NCBI RefSeq assembly: GCF_947489365.1
Contig: NZ_CANLDB010000011.1
Location: 1 to 64,000 of the forward strand
From: an uncultured Nocardioides sp.
GTDB taxonomy: Bacteria > Actinomycetota > Actinomycetes > Propionibacteriales > Nocardioidaceae
Length of the DNA stretch: 64,000 bases
Reading direction: 5' to 3'
The notes under the pieces were generated by a model. It was not told the DNA's origin and searched no databases. It worked only from the letters and a program-made list of their open reading frames with translations. Positions 14,791 through 22,963 of the stretch are shown one piece after another; position 1 is the stretch's first letter, and every line of letters begins with the position of its first letter. A program made the translations under genes and the position numbers.

Positions 14791-16403
14791 GCGCCGCCAC
14801 GACCACCACCCCCCAGCGCGTCGTCGTCGTCGGCGGTGGGGTGGCCGGTCTGGCCACGGCCGCGCTGCTGGCCCGCGACGGCCACGCCGTCACCCTGCTG
14901 GAGAAGAACGACGAGCTCGGCGGCCGCGCGGGCTCCTGGTCGGCGGACGGGTTCCGGTTCGACACCGGCCCCTCGTGGTGGCTGATGCCGGAGGTGTTCG
15001 ACCACTTCTTCCGGCTGCTCGGCACGACGACCGAGGAGCAGCTCGACCTCGTGCGCCTCGACCCGGGCTACCGGGTCTTCGCCGACGGCCACGAGCCCTT
15101 CGACGTCGCCGCCGACGAGGAGGGCAACCTCGCGCTCTTCGAGAGCATCGAGCCGGGGGCCGGGAAGCGCCTGGCCGACTACCTGCGCTCCGGGCGCGAG
15201 GTCTACGACCTGGCCGTCGACCGGTTCCTCTACACGAGCTTCGACTCCGCCGCGGCGTACGCCGGCCGCGCGGTGCTGCGCCGCGCGCCCCGTCTGGCGA
15301 CCCTGCTGACCCGCTCGCTGGAGTCGTTCGTCGCCGCGCGCTTCACCGACCGGCGGCTGCGTCAGGTGCTGGGCTACCCGGCGGTGTTCCTCGGCTCCTC
15401 CCCCGACCGGGCGCCCGCGATGTACCACCTGATGAGCGCCCTCGACCTCGCCGACGGCGTCCGCTACCCGGACGGCGGCTTCACCCGGCTGGTCGAGGCG
15501 ATGACCCGGCTCGCCGTCGACGCGGGCGTCGACGTCCGCACCGGCGCCGAGGCCCTCGCGATCACCACCGAGCCCCGCCGGCCGCGCCGCGGCGAGTCGC
15601 GCCGCGCGGCGGCGACCGGCGTGCGGTGGCGCTCGACGCCGGACGGCGCCGAGCAGGTCACCGAGGCCGACCTGGTGGTCGGAGCGGCCGACCTGCACCA
15701 CGTCGAGACCCGGCTCCTGCCCCGGTCGCTGCAGACCTACCCGCAGGCCTGGTGGGACAAGGCCACCTCCGGGCCGGGGGCGGTGCTGGTCTACCTGGGC
15801 GTGCGGGGCGAGCTGCCGGAGCTGGCGCACCACTCCCTGTTCTTCACCGCCGACTGGCAGGCCAACTTCGACGCGATCTTCGAGCAACCGACGCACACCC
15901 CCGACCCGGCCTCGCTCTACGTCTGCAAGCCCTCGGCCACCGACGCCTCCGTCGCCCCGGCGGGCCACGAGAACGTGTTCGTGCTCGTGCCCGTCCAGCC
16001 CGACCCCGACACCCTCGGGCACGGCGGCACGGGGGGCGCCGGCGAGCCGGCGGTCGAGGCTGTCGCCGACCGCGCGATCGCCGCGGTCGCCGCCGCGGCC
16101 GGCGTACCGGACCTCGCGGAGCGGGTCGTCCTGCGCCGTACGCTCGGGCCCGGTGACTTCGTCGACGACCTCAACGCCTGGTGCGGCGGCGCGCTCGGGC
16201 CGGCGCACACGCTGCGGCAGAGCGCGTTCTTCCGGGCCGGCAACCGGTCGCGCAAGGTCGACGGGCTGCTGTACGCCGGCTCCAGCACCGTGCCGGGCAT
16301 CGGCCTGCCGATGTGCCTGATCAGCGCCGAGCTGGTGCTGAAGCGCGTCCGTGGCGACCGCTCGGTGGGCCCGACCCCGGAGCCCGCGCCCGCCCGGGCC
16401 TGA
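14787..16403 (+). CDS. crtI: Phytoene desaturase
   Basis: A 538-residue FAD-dependent desaturase with the N-terminal dinucleotide fold VVVVGGGVAGLATAALL (~12-28), the Glu binding the ribose (LLEKNDELGGRAGS) and the conserved C-terminal CrtI segment (GLLYAGSSTVPGIGLPM). It converts phytoene stepwise to lycopene at the membrane. Start is the GTG overlapping the crtB stop. A second CrtI-family protein is encoded nearby, but this one, coupled to crtB, is the natural phytoene desaturase. Confidence 0.93.
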   Translation: MSAATTTTPQRVVVVGGGVAGLATAALLARDGHAVTLLEKNDELGGRAGSWSADGFRFDTGPSWWLMPEVFDHFFRLLGTTTEEQLDLVRLDPGYRVFADGHEPFDVAADEEGNLALFESIEPGAGKRLADYLRSGREVYDLAVDRFLYTSFDSAAAYAGRAVLRRAPRLATLLTRSLESFVAARFTDRRLRQVLGYPAVFLGSSPDRAPAMYHLMSALDLADGVRYPDGGFTRLVEAMTRLAVDAGVDVRTGAEALAITTEPRRPRRGESRRAAATGVRWRSTPDGAEQVTEADLVVGAADLHHVETRLLPRSLQTYPQAWWDKATSGPGAVLVYLGVRGELPELAHHSLFFTADWQANFDAIFEQPTHTPDPASLYVCKPSATDASVAPAGHENVFVLVPVQPDPDTLGHGGTGGAGEPAVEAVADRAIAAVAAAAGVPDLAERVVLRRTLGPGDFVDDLNAWCGGALGPAHTLRQSAFFRAGNRSRKVDGLLYAGSSTVPGIGLPMCLISAELVLKRVRGDRSVGPTPEPAPARA

Positions 16404-16407
16404 GCCC

Positions 16408-17118
16408 GTGCCAGCCGGCCCCGACGACGCGTCCGACGCCTCCGCGGCGTACGACGCCTGGTCGCGGCGCCACGGCGGCGTCGACCCGACCACCTCGGCG
16501 TGGGTGTCGGGGTGGGTGCGGCTGTCGCACGGGATCGCGCGGCCCCTGGCGGCGCGGGGCGTCTCCCCCGACGTCGTGTCGGCCGCCGGGGTGCTGCTGA
16601 CCGCGCTCGTCCCCCTCGTGTGCCTGCTCGGCGACGGATGGGTGATGCTGGGCGTGCCGCTCGTCGTCGCCAGCGGCCTCGCCGACGGGGTCGACGGGGC
16701 CCTCGCCGCCCTCCTCGGTCGCTCCTCGGCGTGGGGGAAGCTGGTCGACGCGGTGGCCGACCGGCTCGGCGACCTGCTGCTGGTCCTCGCCCTGCTCGCC
16801 CTGGGGGCGCCCGGGTGGGTCTGCGCGGCGTACGCCGTCGGGCTGCTGCTCCACGAGCTCCTCCGCGCGGTCGCCCAGGCCGCAGGGATGGTCGGACCCG
16901 GCGCGGTCACCGTCGGCGAGCGCCCCACCCGCGTCGTCGTCGGCGGCATGGGCGTCCTCCTCGCGGGCGTCGAGTGGGCCGCCCGCGCCCTCGGCGTCTC
17001 GGTGCTCCCCGACCTCGACGCCGCCGCCCTCGCCGGCGTCGTGGCCGTCACCGGCGTCGTCCTCACCCTCGTCGGCCTCGCCCAGCTCGCCCCCGCCGTA
17101 CGCCGCGCGCTGCAGTAG
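16408..17118 (+). CDS. CDP-alcohol phosphatidyltransferase-like membrane protein
   Basis: About 236 residues from GTG 16408, five bases after crtI. Six hydrophobic helices and the family signature in LADGVDGALAALLGR...WGKLVDAVADR: the three Asp-bearing turns D-x2-D-G and G-x3-D-x3-D are present, but the normally invariant Arg after DGxxA is Ala. The family transfers a CDP-linked group to an alcohol (phospholipid synthesis). Its location in the carotenoid operon suggests a lipid or pigment-linked substrate, which is inference; the missing Arg leaves activity uncertain. Confidence 0.75.
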   Translation: MPAGPDDASDASAAYDAWSRRHGGVDPTTSAWVSGWVRLSHGIARPLAARGVSPDVVSAAGVLLTALVPLVCLLGDGWVMLGVPLVVASGLADGVDGALAALLGRSSAWGKLVDAVADRLGDLLLVLALLALGAPGWVCAAYAVGLLLHELLRAVAQAAGMVGPGAVTVGERPTRVVVGGMGVLLAGVEWAARALGVSVLPDLDAAALAGVVAVTGVVLTLVGLAQLAPAVRRALQ

Positions 17119-17173
17119 GGCCGAGTCGGCACGTCTGCGCACCTCAGGGACCTCGAGTCGGCACGTCTCGCGC
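17119..17173. repeat. Two-copy relative of the 32-bp repeat between convergent genes
   Basis: GAGTCGGCACGTCT occurs at 17123 and 17155, exactly 32 bases apart, filling the gap between the stop codons of the CDP-alcohol transferase gene and the convergent desaturase gene. Same core and period as the arrays at 8533 and 30604. Confidence 0.85.
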
Positions 17174-18694
17174 CTAGGGCGGGCCCACCAGGTCGGCGAC
17201 GATCCGCGCGGAGAGCATGACGAGGGGGAGTCCGCCACCGGGGTGGGAGGAGCCGCCGACGAGGAAGAGGCCGGGGAGCGGGGAGCGGTTGGCGGGGCGG
17301 AGGAAGGCGGCGCGGGCACCGTTGGACGACGTCCCGTAGATCGAGCCGCCGGGGGTGAGGGTGGCGCGCTCGAGGTCGGCGGGGGTGAGCACCGTGCGGT
17401 GGCGGATCGAGCCACGCACGTCGAGCCCGCGGGAGGCCATGACGGCGAGCACGTCGTCGGCGTACGACGCCGCGAGGCCGGGCGCGTCCCAGTCGACGCC
17501 GGAGGTCGAACCCGGGGTCGGGTCGTGGCGGGGGGCGTTGACCAGGACGAACCACGCCCCGGTGCCCGGGCCCGGGACGACGGCGGGGTCGTCGGGCGCG
17601 GCGACGTACACGGTCGGGCGGGCGACCGGCCGCGGTGGGCCGCCACGGCCGAAGACGGCGTCGAACTCCTCGTCGTAGTCCTCGGCGAACAGCACCTGGT
17701 GGTGCGGCGCCGGCGGCGGGTCGTCGAGCGCCAGCAGCAGCACGAACCCCGCCAGCGACGGCGTCGCGCGGGCCAGCCGGGCGGCGGCGCGACGGCCGAC
17801 CCGTCCGGGCACGAGCCGGCCGTAGAGCTGCGCGGCGTCCGCGTTGGCGACCACCACGTCCGCGGGCCGGGTGCTGCCGTCGCCCAGGCGTACGCCGCTC
17901 GCCCGGCCGCCGTCCATGAGCACCGCGGTCACCTCGGCACCGGTCTCGACCGTGCCGCCCAGCGCCTCGAGCTGCTCCCGCAGGACCGTCGCGATGCGGC
18001 CGAGCCCGCCGGGGACGTACCAGGACCCCCACGCCTGCTCGGCGTACGGCACCGAGGCCAGCGCGGCCGGCGCGAGCCGCGGGTCGGAGCCCGTGTACGT
18101 CGCGTACCGGTCCAGCAGCATCACCAGCCGGGGGTCGCGGAGGTAGCGGCGGCCCAGCGACCGCAGGCTCCGCCACGGCGCGACGGTGGCGACGTCCGGC
18201 ACCCGGCGCGACAGCCGCGCCATGTCGCCCAGGGTGATCGGGGACTCCAGGAACGGACCGTGGGTGACGTCCCAGATCCGCTCCGCGCGCGCCAGGAACG
18301 CCGTCCACTGCTCACCCCGGCCGGAGCCGAGCGCAGCGTCGAGGGCGGCCGGCACGGCGGCGACGTCCCCCGGCAGGTCCAGCACGACGCCGTCGGCGAA
18401 CCGGTAGCGGCACGCCACGTCGAGCCGCTCGAGAGGGACGGCGTCGGCGTCCGCCCCGATCGCGGCCAGCAGGTCGGCGAGCACGTGCGGCATCGTCACC
18501 AGCGACGGGCCGGTGTCGAACACGAACCCGTCGCGTCGCAGCGTCCCGAGCTTGCCGCCGACCGTGTCGCCCTGCTCCAGCACCGTCACCCGGTGGCCCC
18601 GCGCCGCCAGCCGTGCCGCCGCGGCGAGTCCGCCGACGCCGGCGCCGACGACGACGACCCGGCGGCCCTCGGCCTCAGCCACGGACTCAGCCAT
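17174..18694 (-). CDS. CrtI-family carotenoid desaturase (CrtD-like)
   Basis: 506 residues with an N-terminal FAD fold (VVVVGAGVGGLAAAARL, ~13-29; VLEQGDTVGGKLG), the TGPSLVTMP segment and the CrtI C-terminal signature GLFLVGGSSHPGGGLPLV. Since crtI next to crtB already serves phytoene, this second paralogue, in an operon with CruF, is likely a C-3',4' desaturase of the 1'-hydroxylated end (CrtD type) or another oxidase of the family. It overlaps the preceding glycosyltransferase gene by eight bases, indicating one operon. Confidence 0.85.
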   Translation of the reverse strand: MAESVAEAEGRRVVVVGAGVGGLAAAARLAARGHRVTVLEQGDTVGGKLGTLRRDGFVFDTGPSLVTMPHVLADLLAAIGADADAVPLERLDVACRYRFADGVVLDLPGDVAAVPAALDAALGSGRGEQWTAFLARAERIWDVTHGPFLESPITLGDMARLSRRVPDVATVAPWRSLRSLGRRYLRDPRLVMLLDRYATYTGSDPRLAPAALASVPYAEQAWGSWYVPGGLGRIATVLREQLEALGGTVETGAEVTAVLMDGGRASGVRLGDGSTRPADVVVANADAAQLYGRLVPGRVGRRAAARLARATPSLAGFVLLLALDDPPPAPHHQVLFAEDYDEEFDAVFGRGGPPRPVARPTVYVAAPDDPAVVPGPGTGAWFVLVNAPRHDPTPGSTSGVDWDAPGLAASYADDVLAVMASRGLDVRGSIRHRTVLTPADLERATLTPGGSIYGTSSNGARAAFLRPANRSPLPGLFLVGGSSHPGGGLPLVMLSARIVADLVGPP

Positions 18695-19811
18695 GGACCG
18701 GTCGCCCCTTCCACGTCAGCGTCCCCCGGCGGCGGGCGACCAGCGACTCCCCGACCAGCCCGGCGAACGCTAGGACCGAGACCGGGTGGGCGAGCGCGTC
18801 CAGCGCCCGCCCCCGCGTACGACGCGCCACCAGCACCCGGGAGGCCGTGCTCGCCAGCCACCCCACGGCCCCGACCCGTGAGCCCCGCAGCGCCGCGGCG
18901 GCCGGGACGACGTGCGCCAGGGTCAGCAGTGCGGTCACCCCCACCGCGCCGGCGGGTGAGCCGAAGGCCGCCCAGAGCGACTTGGTGTAGCCCTCTCGCA
19001 GCGCCCGCGGGCCGTCGTACATCCGGCAGGTGGCGACCCCGCTGCCCTCGGCGACGACACCGCGACCACCGGCGGCCTTGAGGGCACGCAGGAGCGCGAC
19101 GTCCTCGACGACCTCGCCCCGGACGGCGGCGTGGCCGCCGGCGCGGACGTACGCCGCGGCGTCGACGACGAGCAGCTGGCCGTTCGCCGCGGCCAGCGAG
19201 GGCCGCGGCGACGTCTCGGCGAGCCCGAGGGGCAGCGTGCTCATCCAGGACCACTGCAGCAGCGGCTGCACCAGCCGCTCGAGCGGGCCGTCGGCCACCT
19301 GCCGCGGGTAGGGGCAGACCAGGTCGAGGCCCGCGTCGCGGAGCAGCGCCACCGAGGAGCTCAGCGCCCGGGGCGCGAGCCGGACGTCGGCGTCGACGTA
19401 CACGAGCACGTCGGCGCCGCCCGACAGCGCGGCGAGACCCAGCTGCTCGCAGGCCCACGGCTTGCCGAGCCACCCGGCGGGCCGCTCGATGCCGGCGAGG
19501 ACCTCGACCCGGGGGTCGACGGCGTACTCGCGCAGCACGGCGGGCGTCGCGTCGGTCGACCCGTCGTCGAGGACGAGGACCCGGACGGGCCCCGGCCAGC
19601 AGTCGGCGGCCGCCAGGACCGCGGTGAGGCACCCGGCGACGTGGGCGGCCTCGTCGCGGACGGGCAGCAGCACGGCCAGGCGCTCGGGTGCGGGGACGGC
19701 GTCAGGGTCGGGGCTGCGGACGCGGCGCAGGTTGTCGAGCGTCAGCCCGAGCGAGGCCACCGCGAGACCCGCCCCCAGCCGAGCGAGCAGACGCACCGGG
19801 GCCCCCGTCAC
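18687..19811 (-). CDS. GT2 glycosyltransferase, CruG/CrtQ-like
   Basis: From GTG 19811, 374 residues. A GT-A fold of family 2: LAVLLPVRDEAAHV, nucleotide-binding LVLDDGSTDATP, the DXD-like VYVDADVRL, and acceptor-side EDVALLRALK, with hydrophobic segments near both ends. The gene starts in the stop codon of cruF. In cyanobacteria CruF is partnered by the GT2 enzyme CruG, which glycosylates the 2'-hydroxyl of myxol; staphylococcal CrtQ is another GT2 acting on carotenoids. So a carotenoid glycosyltransferase is likely; the sugar is unknown. Confidence 0.85.
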   Translation of the reverse strand: MTGAPVRLLARLGAGLAVASLGLTLDNLRRVRSPDPDAVPAPERLAVLLPVRDEAAHVAGCLTAVLAAADCWPGPVRVLVLDDGSTDATPAVLREYAVDPRVEVLAGIERPAGWLGKPWACEQLGLAALSGGADVLVYVDADVRLAPRALSSSVALLRDAGLDLVCPYPRQVADGPLERLVQPLLQWSWMSTLPLGLAETSPRPSLAAANGQLLVVDAAAYVRAGGHAAVRGEVVEDVALLRALKAAGGRGVVAEGSGVATCRMYDGPRALREGYTKSLWAAFGSPAGAVGVTALLTLAHVVPAAAALRGSRVGAVGWLASTASRVLVARRTRGRALDALAHPVSVLAFAGLVGESLVARRRGTLTWKGRPVHG

Positions 19812-20614
19812 CGCCCGACCCGCTCCGGGACCCGCGTCGGGGCGGAGCGCGAGCGCGAACGGGCCCAGGTGATCGCCAGCGGCACCGCGACGAGCCCCAT
19901 CACGACCGCCCCGACGAGAGCCACCGGCGGGCGGCCGAAGAAGACGGCGTGCGCCAGGACGGAGGAGGAGTAGGTCCACAGGTAGACCGCGAACGGGACG
20001 GCGTCGCGGACGGCGGCGCGTCCCTCGCCCTCCGGCACCAGCCGGTCCAGCACGGCGACCATCGCCAGCGACACCAGCAGCCAGCCGGCGAAGTTGGTGA
20101 GCGGGATGCCGTCGACGCCGGGCAGCCCGGGGGTCGGGTCCTCCCAGGTCCAGTGACCGAGGTCGACCATCTGCGGGTCGAGGAAGACGTCCCAGGCGGT
20201 GAGCGTCCAGGCGCCGAGCAGCGCCACGGCGACGGGCGAGCCGCCGGGCACGGCCCGCGACACCAGCCACCGCGCGACGAGCAGGGCGGGCCAGGCCATC
20301 ATCGTCCAGGCCATCGGCACCAGGGCCGGGACGCCGAGGACCTCCCAGCCGAGCGTCCCGGAGTACGCGTAGTCGCCGAACGGGACCCCGGTGCGGACGC
20401 CGACCGCCTCCGCGACGAGACCGCCGCCACCCGCGACCGCGACCAGGACGACGGCCGCGCGGACGCCCCGCGACGCCGCCGCGTGGACGACGGCCGCGCC
20501 GGAGAGCAGGACGACGCTGGCGACGGTCAGCAGCAGCGTGCCGCCGTCGGTGAACGGGAACGCCATCTGCACCACGACCGCGCCACCGGCGAGCAGCGCG
20601 GCGAGCAGCCTCAT
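19808..20614 (-). CDS. cruF: Carotenoid 1,2-hydratase CruF (DUF422)
   Basis: A 268-residue protein with about seven membrane helices and the family hallmarks AYSGTLGWEVLGVP, the acidic TAWDVFLDPQMVDLGHWTWE and GIPLTNFAGWL. CruF adds water across the terminal 1',2' double bond of an acyclic psi end group in gamma-carotene, lycopene or bisanhydrobacterioruberin. The ATG at 20614 overlaps the stop of the CrtA-like gene (ATGA) and its own stop overlaps the glycosyltransferase start, so the order of expression is crtA-like, cruF, glycosyltransferase, desaturase. Confidence 0.9.
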   Translation of the reverse strand: MRLLAALLAGGAVVVQMAFPFTDGGTLLLTVASVVLLSGAAVVHAAASRGVRAAVVLVAVAGGGGLVAEAVGVRTGVPFGDYAYSGTLGWEVLGVPALVPMAWTMMAWPALLVARWLVSRAVPGGSPVAVALLGAWTLTAWDVFLDPQMVDLGHWTWEDPTPGLPGVDGIPLTNFAGWLLVSLAMVAVLDRLVPEGEGRAAVRDAVPFAVYLWTYSSSVLAHAVFFGRPPVALVGAVVMGLVAVPLAITWARSRSRSAPTRVPERVGR

Positions 20615-21333
20615 GGTGCCTCTCCTCGGTAGGTCCCACTGGTGCCGGTGACGGCGAAGCGGGCGAACATCTCCTCGGCGTACCACCGAGCGGGCGTCGT
20701 ACGGCGCACCACCTCGCGGTGGGCGGCGCTGCGGTAGGCGAAGCCGACGAGGGCGTCGGTCGATTCCCACATCGAGAAGGTTCCCTGCAACCCCACCGGT
20801 GACTCGCCGATCCCGACGGCGACCCGCAACCCGGCGGCCGAACCGAGGTCGTCGGCGACGGCCGGGACGGCCCGCCAGAACGACGGCGTGCGCAGCGTCC
20901 GCAGCCGCGCGCGGGTGATCGCGGCGACCGGGCCGCGCCACCGCCCCCCACCCTCGGTCCCCTCCGGACCGGCCACGGGCTCCGCGAACGGCTCGACCCC
21001 CGACCAGCGGCCGCGGCTGGTGAGCGGGGTCATCGACACCGTGAGCTCCTCGGTCGCGTCGCCCTGCCAGGCGCGCACCAGCCGCGACTCGGCGAACGCG
21101 GACCGGGCGTCCTCGTCGGCCCAGACCGTGAGCAGCGCCCAGTGACCGGGGTCGGCGTCCTGCGGCCGGAACGTCTCGCCGGACCCGGTCCCGAGCAGCT
21201 TCGCGAACCGCAGCCCGGGCACGTCGCGCAGGTGCCGGCGCCCCAGCGCCATCCGACCGAGGGCGGGCAGGACGGACGCGGTGCCCCAGACCCGCAGCTC
21301 GGCGTACGGGCCCTGGCCCTCCCAGCGGCTCAC
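20611..21333 (-). CDS. Spheroidene monooxygenase (CrtA)-like protein
   Basis: 240 residues from GTG 21333. The protein contains two related halves built on the dimeric alpha/beta-barrel pattern (GHWALLTVWADEDARSAF and VGLQGTFSMWESTDALVGF) and ends with HREVVRRTTPARWYAEEMFA, matching CrtA-family monooxygenases, which insert a keto group at C-2 of 1-methoxy or 1-hydroxy carotenoids. It is coupled by overlap to cruF and overlaps the BrkB gene upstream. A role in oxygenating the CruF-hydrated end is inferred. Confidence 0.8.
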   Translation of the reverse strand: MSRWEGQGPYAELRVWGTASVLPALGRMALGRRHLRDVPGLRFAKLLGTGSGETFRPQDADPGHWALLTVWADEDARSAFAESRLVRAWQGDATEELTVSMTPLTSRGRWSGVEPFAEPVAGPEGTEGGGRWRGPVAAITRARLRTLRTPSFWRAVPAVADDLGSAAGLRVAVGIGESPVGLQGTFSMWESTDALVGFAYRSAAHREVVRRTTPARWYAEEMFARFAVTGTSGTYRGEAP

Positions 21334-22211
21334 GGCGCGTCCTCCCCGCCGGCGACCGACCCACGGGCGGCGCGGGCCTCGAGCGCGGTGGTGGTGGCCC
21401 AGCCGAGCAGCAGGCACAGGTGCAGCACGAACAGCCACAGCCCCACCGCGACGACGCCGCCGACGACCCCGAGTCCGCCGAAGGGGATGCCGACGTCGAT
21501 CGGGATGGCCAGGAACAGCTGGAAGCCGTGGAGGAAGCCGGCGAGGCAGGAGCCCGTCGCGAGGCCGCCGAGGACCGCGACCCACCACCGTGGGCGGCCG
21601 GGGACGACGTACCGGAAGGTCCACGCCAGCAGCGGGGACAGCACCAGCCAGACGAGGGTGAACCCCACCAGCACCCGGATCACCAGGGTGGTCGCGCCCC
21701 CGCCGCCGCCCTCGGGGCTCAGCGGCACCATCCGCTCGCCCACGGCGAAGAACACCCACGCGAGGCCCGGGAGCACCACCAGCGGCACCATCACCAGCGC
21801 GCGGCCGCGCCAGCCGGTGAAGCGGTCCGGCGCCGGCGCGAGCGCGAGCGCCGCCCGCCGCAGGCCCTCGCCGTAGAACGACGCGGGGAACAGCACGATC
21901 AGCGCCCCGACCAGACCGAGGTGGGTGCCGGCGCGCACCAGCTCGTCGTACGGCATCCGGCCGCCCATGTCGTCCGGCACCAGCACCCGCAGCGCCGAGA
22001 GGCGCCGCTCGGCGCCGTCGGTGCCCCACCACCAGGTCGTCGTCCACACGGCGAGCAGCAGCCAGGGCACGACCGCGATCCCCGCGTAGTACGTCAGCGT
22101 CGCCGCCGCCGCGCCGAGGTCGCGCCCGGCGAGCACCTCCCGGGTGCCGCGGGCCAGGCCACGGACCTCGGCGGCCGCCCTCGACGCACCGGACGGGGCC
22201 GCCGCGCTCAT
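21330..22211 (-). CDS. YihY/BrkB-family membrane protein
   Basis: 293 residues starting at ATG 22211. Six hydrophobic helices in the arrangement of the YihY/BrkB family (AAATLTYYAGIAVVPWLLL near the start and LGVVGGVVAVGLWLFVLHLC near the end). Members are inner-membrane proteins of uncertain, perhaps transport, function. It is first in the minus-strand carotenoid operon, overlapping the CrtA-like gene by four bases, and divergent from the lycopene cyclase genes. Confidence 0.82.
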   Translation of the reverse strand: MSAAAPSGASRAAAEVRGLARGTREVLAGRDLGAAAATLTYYAGIAVVPWLLLAVWTTTWWWGTDGAERRLSALRVLVPDDMGGRMPYDELVRAGTHLGLVGALIVLFPASFYGEGLRRAALALAPAPDRFTGWRGRALVMVPLVVLPGLAWVFFAVGERMVPLSPEGGGGGATTLVIRVLVGFTLVWLVLSPLLAWTFRYVVPGRPRWWVAVLGGLATGSCLAGFLHGFQLFLAIPIDVGIPFGGLGVVGGVVAVGLWLFVLHLCLLLGWATTTALEARAARGSVAGGEDAP

Positions 22212-22235
22212 GACCCACCGCGCAAGGATGGGGGC

Positions 22236-22607
22236 GTGGAGCGCCTCACGTACGTCGCGATGCTCGTCTTCGTCGTCGTCGCGACGCTGCCGCTGGAGGT
22301 GCTGCTGCGGACCCGGGTGTACGCCCGGCTGCGGCGGCTCGCGCTCGTCGTCGTCTGCGTCGGGGTGCCGTTCGTGCTGTGGGACCTCGCCGCCACCGCC
22401 GCGGGGCACTGGCGCTTCGACCACGACCAGACGCTCGGCCTGGACCTGCCGGGCGGCCTGCCGGTCGAGGAGTGGCTGTTCTTCCTCGTCGTCCCGCTCG
22501 CGTCCGTCATGACGCTCGAGGCGGTGCGGTCGATGCGGGGCTGGCCGGTCGGCGACGAGGCGGGCGTACCGCGGGACGCCCCGGGCGGACCCGGGGAGGC
22601 GTCGTGA
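22236..22607 (+). CDS. crtYc: Lycopene cyclase subunit (CrtYc/Ye type)
   Basis: A 123-residue, three-helix membrane protein from GTG 22236 with the lycopene-cyclase-domain signature GHWRFDHDQTLG followed by GLPVEEWLFFLVVPLA. In actinobacteria two such half-proteins form a heterodimeric lycopene cyclase. With no lycopene elongase (crtEb) visible, the C40 name crtYc is used, tentatively. Its TGA overlaps the next gene's GTG. The start region is shared with the divergent BrkB operon. Confidence 0.85.
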   Translation: MERLTYVAMLVFVVVATLPLEVLLRTRVYARLRRLALVVVCVGVPFVLWDLAATAAGHWRFDHDQTLGLDLPGGLPVEEWLFFLVVPLASVMTLEAVRSMRGWPVGDEAGVPRDAPGGPGEAS

Positions 22608-22963
22608 CCCACACGGAAGCCTCCCTCCTCGGCATCGTCGTCACCGTCGTGCTGGACCTGTGGGTGCTGCGCACCCGCCTGCTGACCCGTCGTGCGTTCT
22701 GGGTCTCGTACGCCATCGTGCTGTTCTTCCAGACCCTCACCAACGAGTGGCTGACCTCGCGGGGGGTCTTCCTGTACGACCCCGACGCCATCCTCGGCTG
22801 GCGCGTCGGCCACGCACCGGTCGAGGACTTCCTCTTCGGGTTCAGTCTGGTCGCCCAGTCCATGATCTGGTGGGTCTGGTGGGGACGGCGCGGCGTCCAG
22901 GCCGAGGTCCCTCCCGGCCCGCGGCCCTCGCTCAGGCGTCCCGCCACGCGCAGAGGCCGATGA
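22604..22963 (+). CDS. crtYd: Lycopene cyclase subunit (CrtYd/Yf type)
   Basis: 119 residues, three membrane helices, with the matching half-signature FLYDPDAILGWRVGHAPVED then FLFGFSLVAQS. It pairs with the upstream small protein to cyclise one or both ends of lycopene. Translation is coupled through GTGA. The last 32 bases overlap the 3' end of the convergent crtE gene, an unusually tight convergent arrangement. Confidence 0.85.
   Translation: MTHTEASLLGIVVTVVLDLWVLRTRLLTRRAFWVSYAIVLFFQTLTNEWLTSRGVFLYDPDAILGWRVGHAPVEDFLFGFSLVAQSMIWWVWWGRRGVQAEVPPGPRPSLRRPATRRGR

Noticed and set aside
14502..18308. Minus-strand frame of more than 1200 codons across the carotenoid genes
   Set aside because: It is antisense to crtB, crtI and the CDP-alcohol transferase and out of frame with the true minus-strand desaturase.
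17174..18694. A second phytoene desaturase needed for lycopene (CrtN/CrtP pair)
   Set aside because: The operon context with CruF, a CrtA-like enzyme and a glycosyltransferase, and the presence of crtI beside crtB, favour a late-step desaturase; CrtP-type oxidation cannot be wholly excluded.
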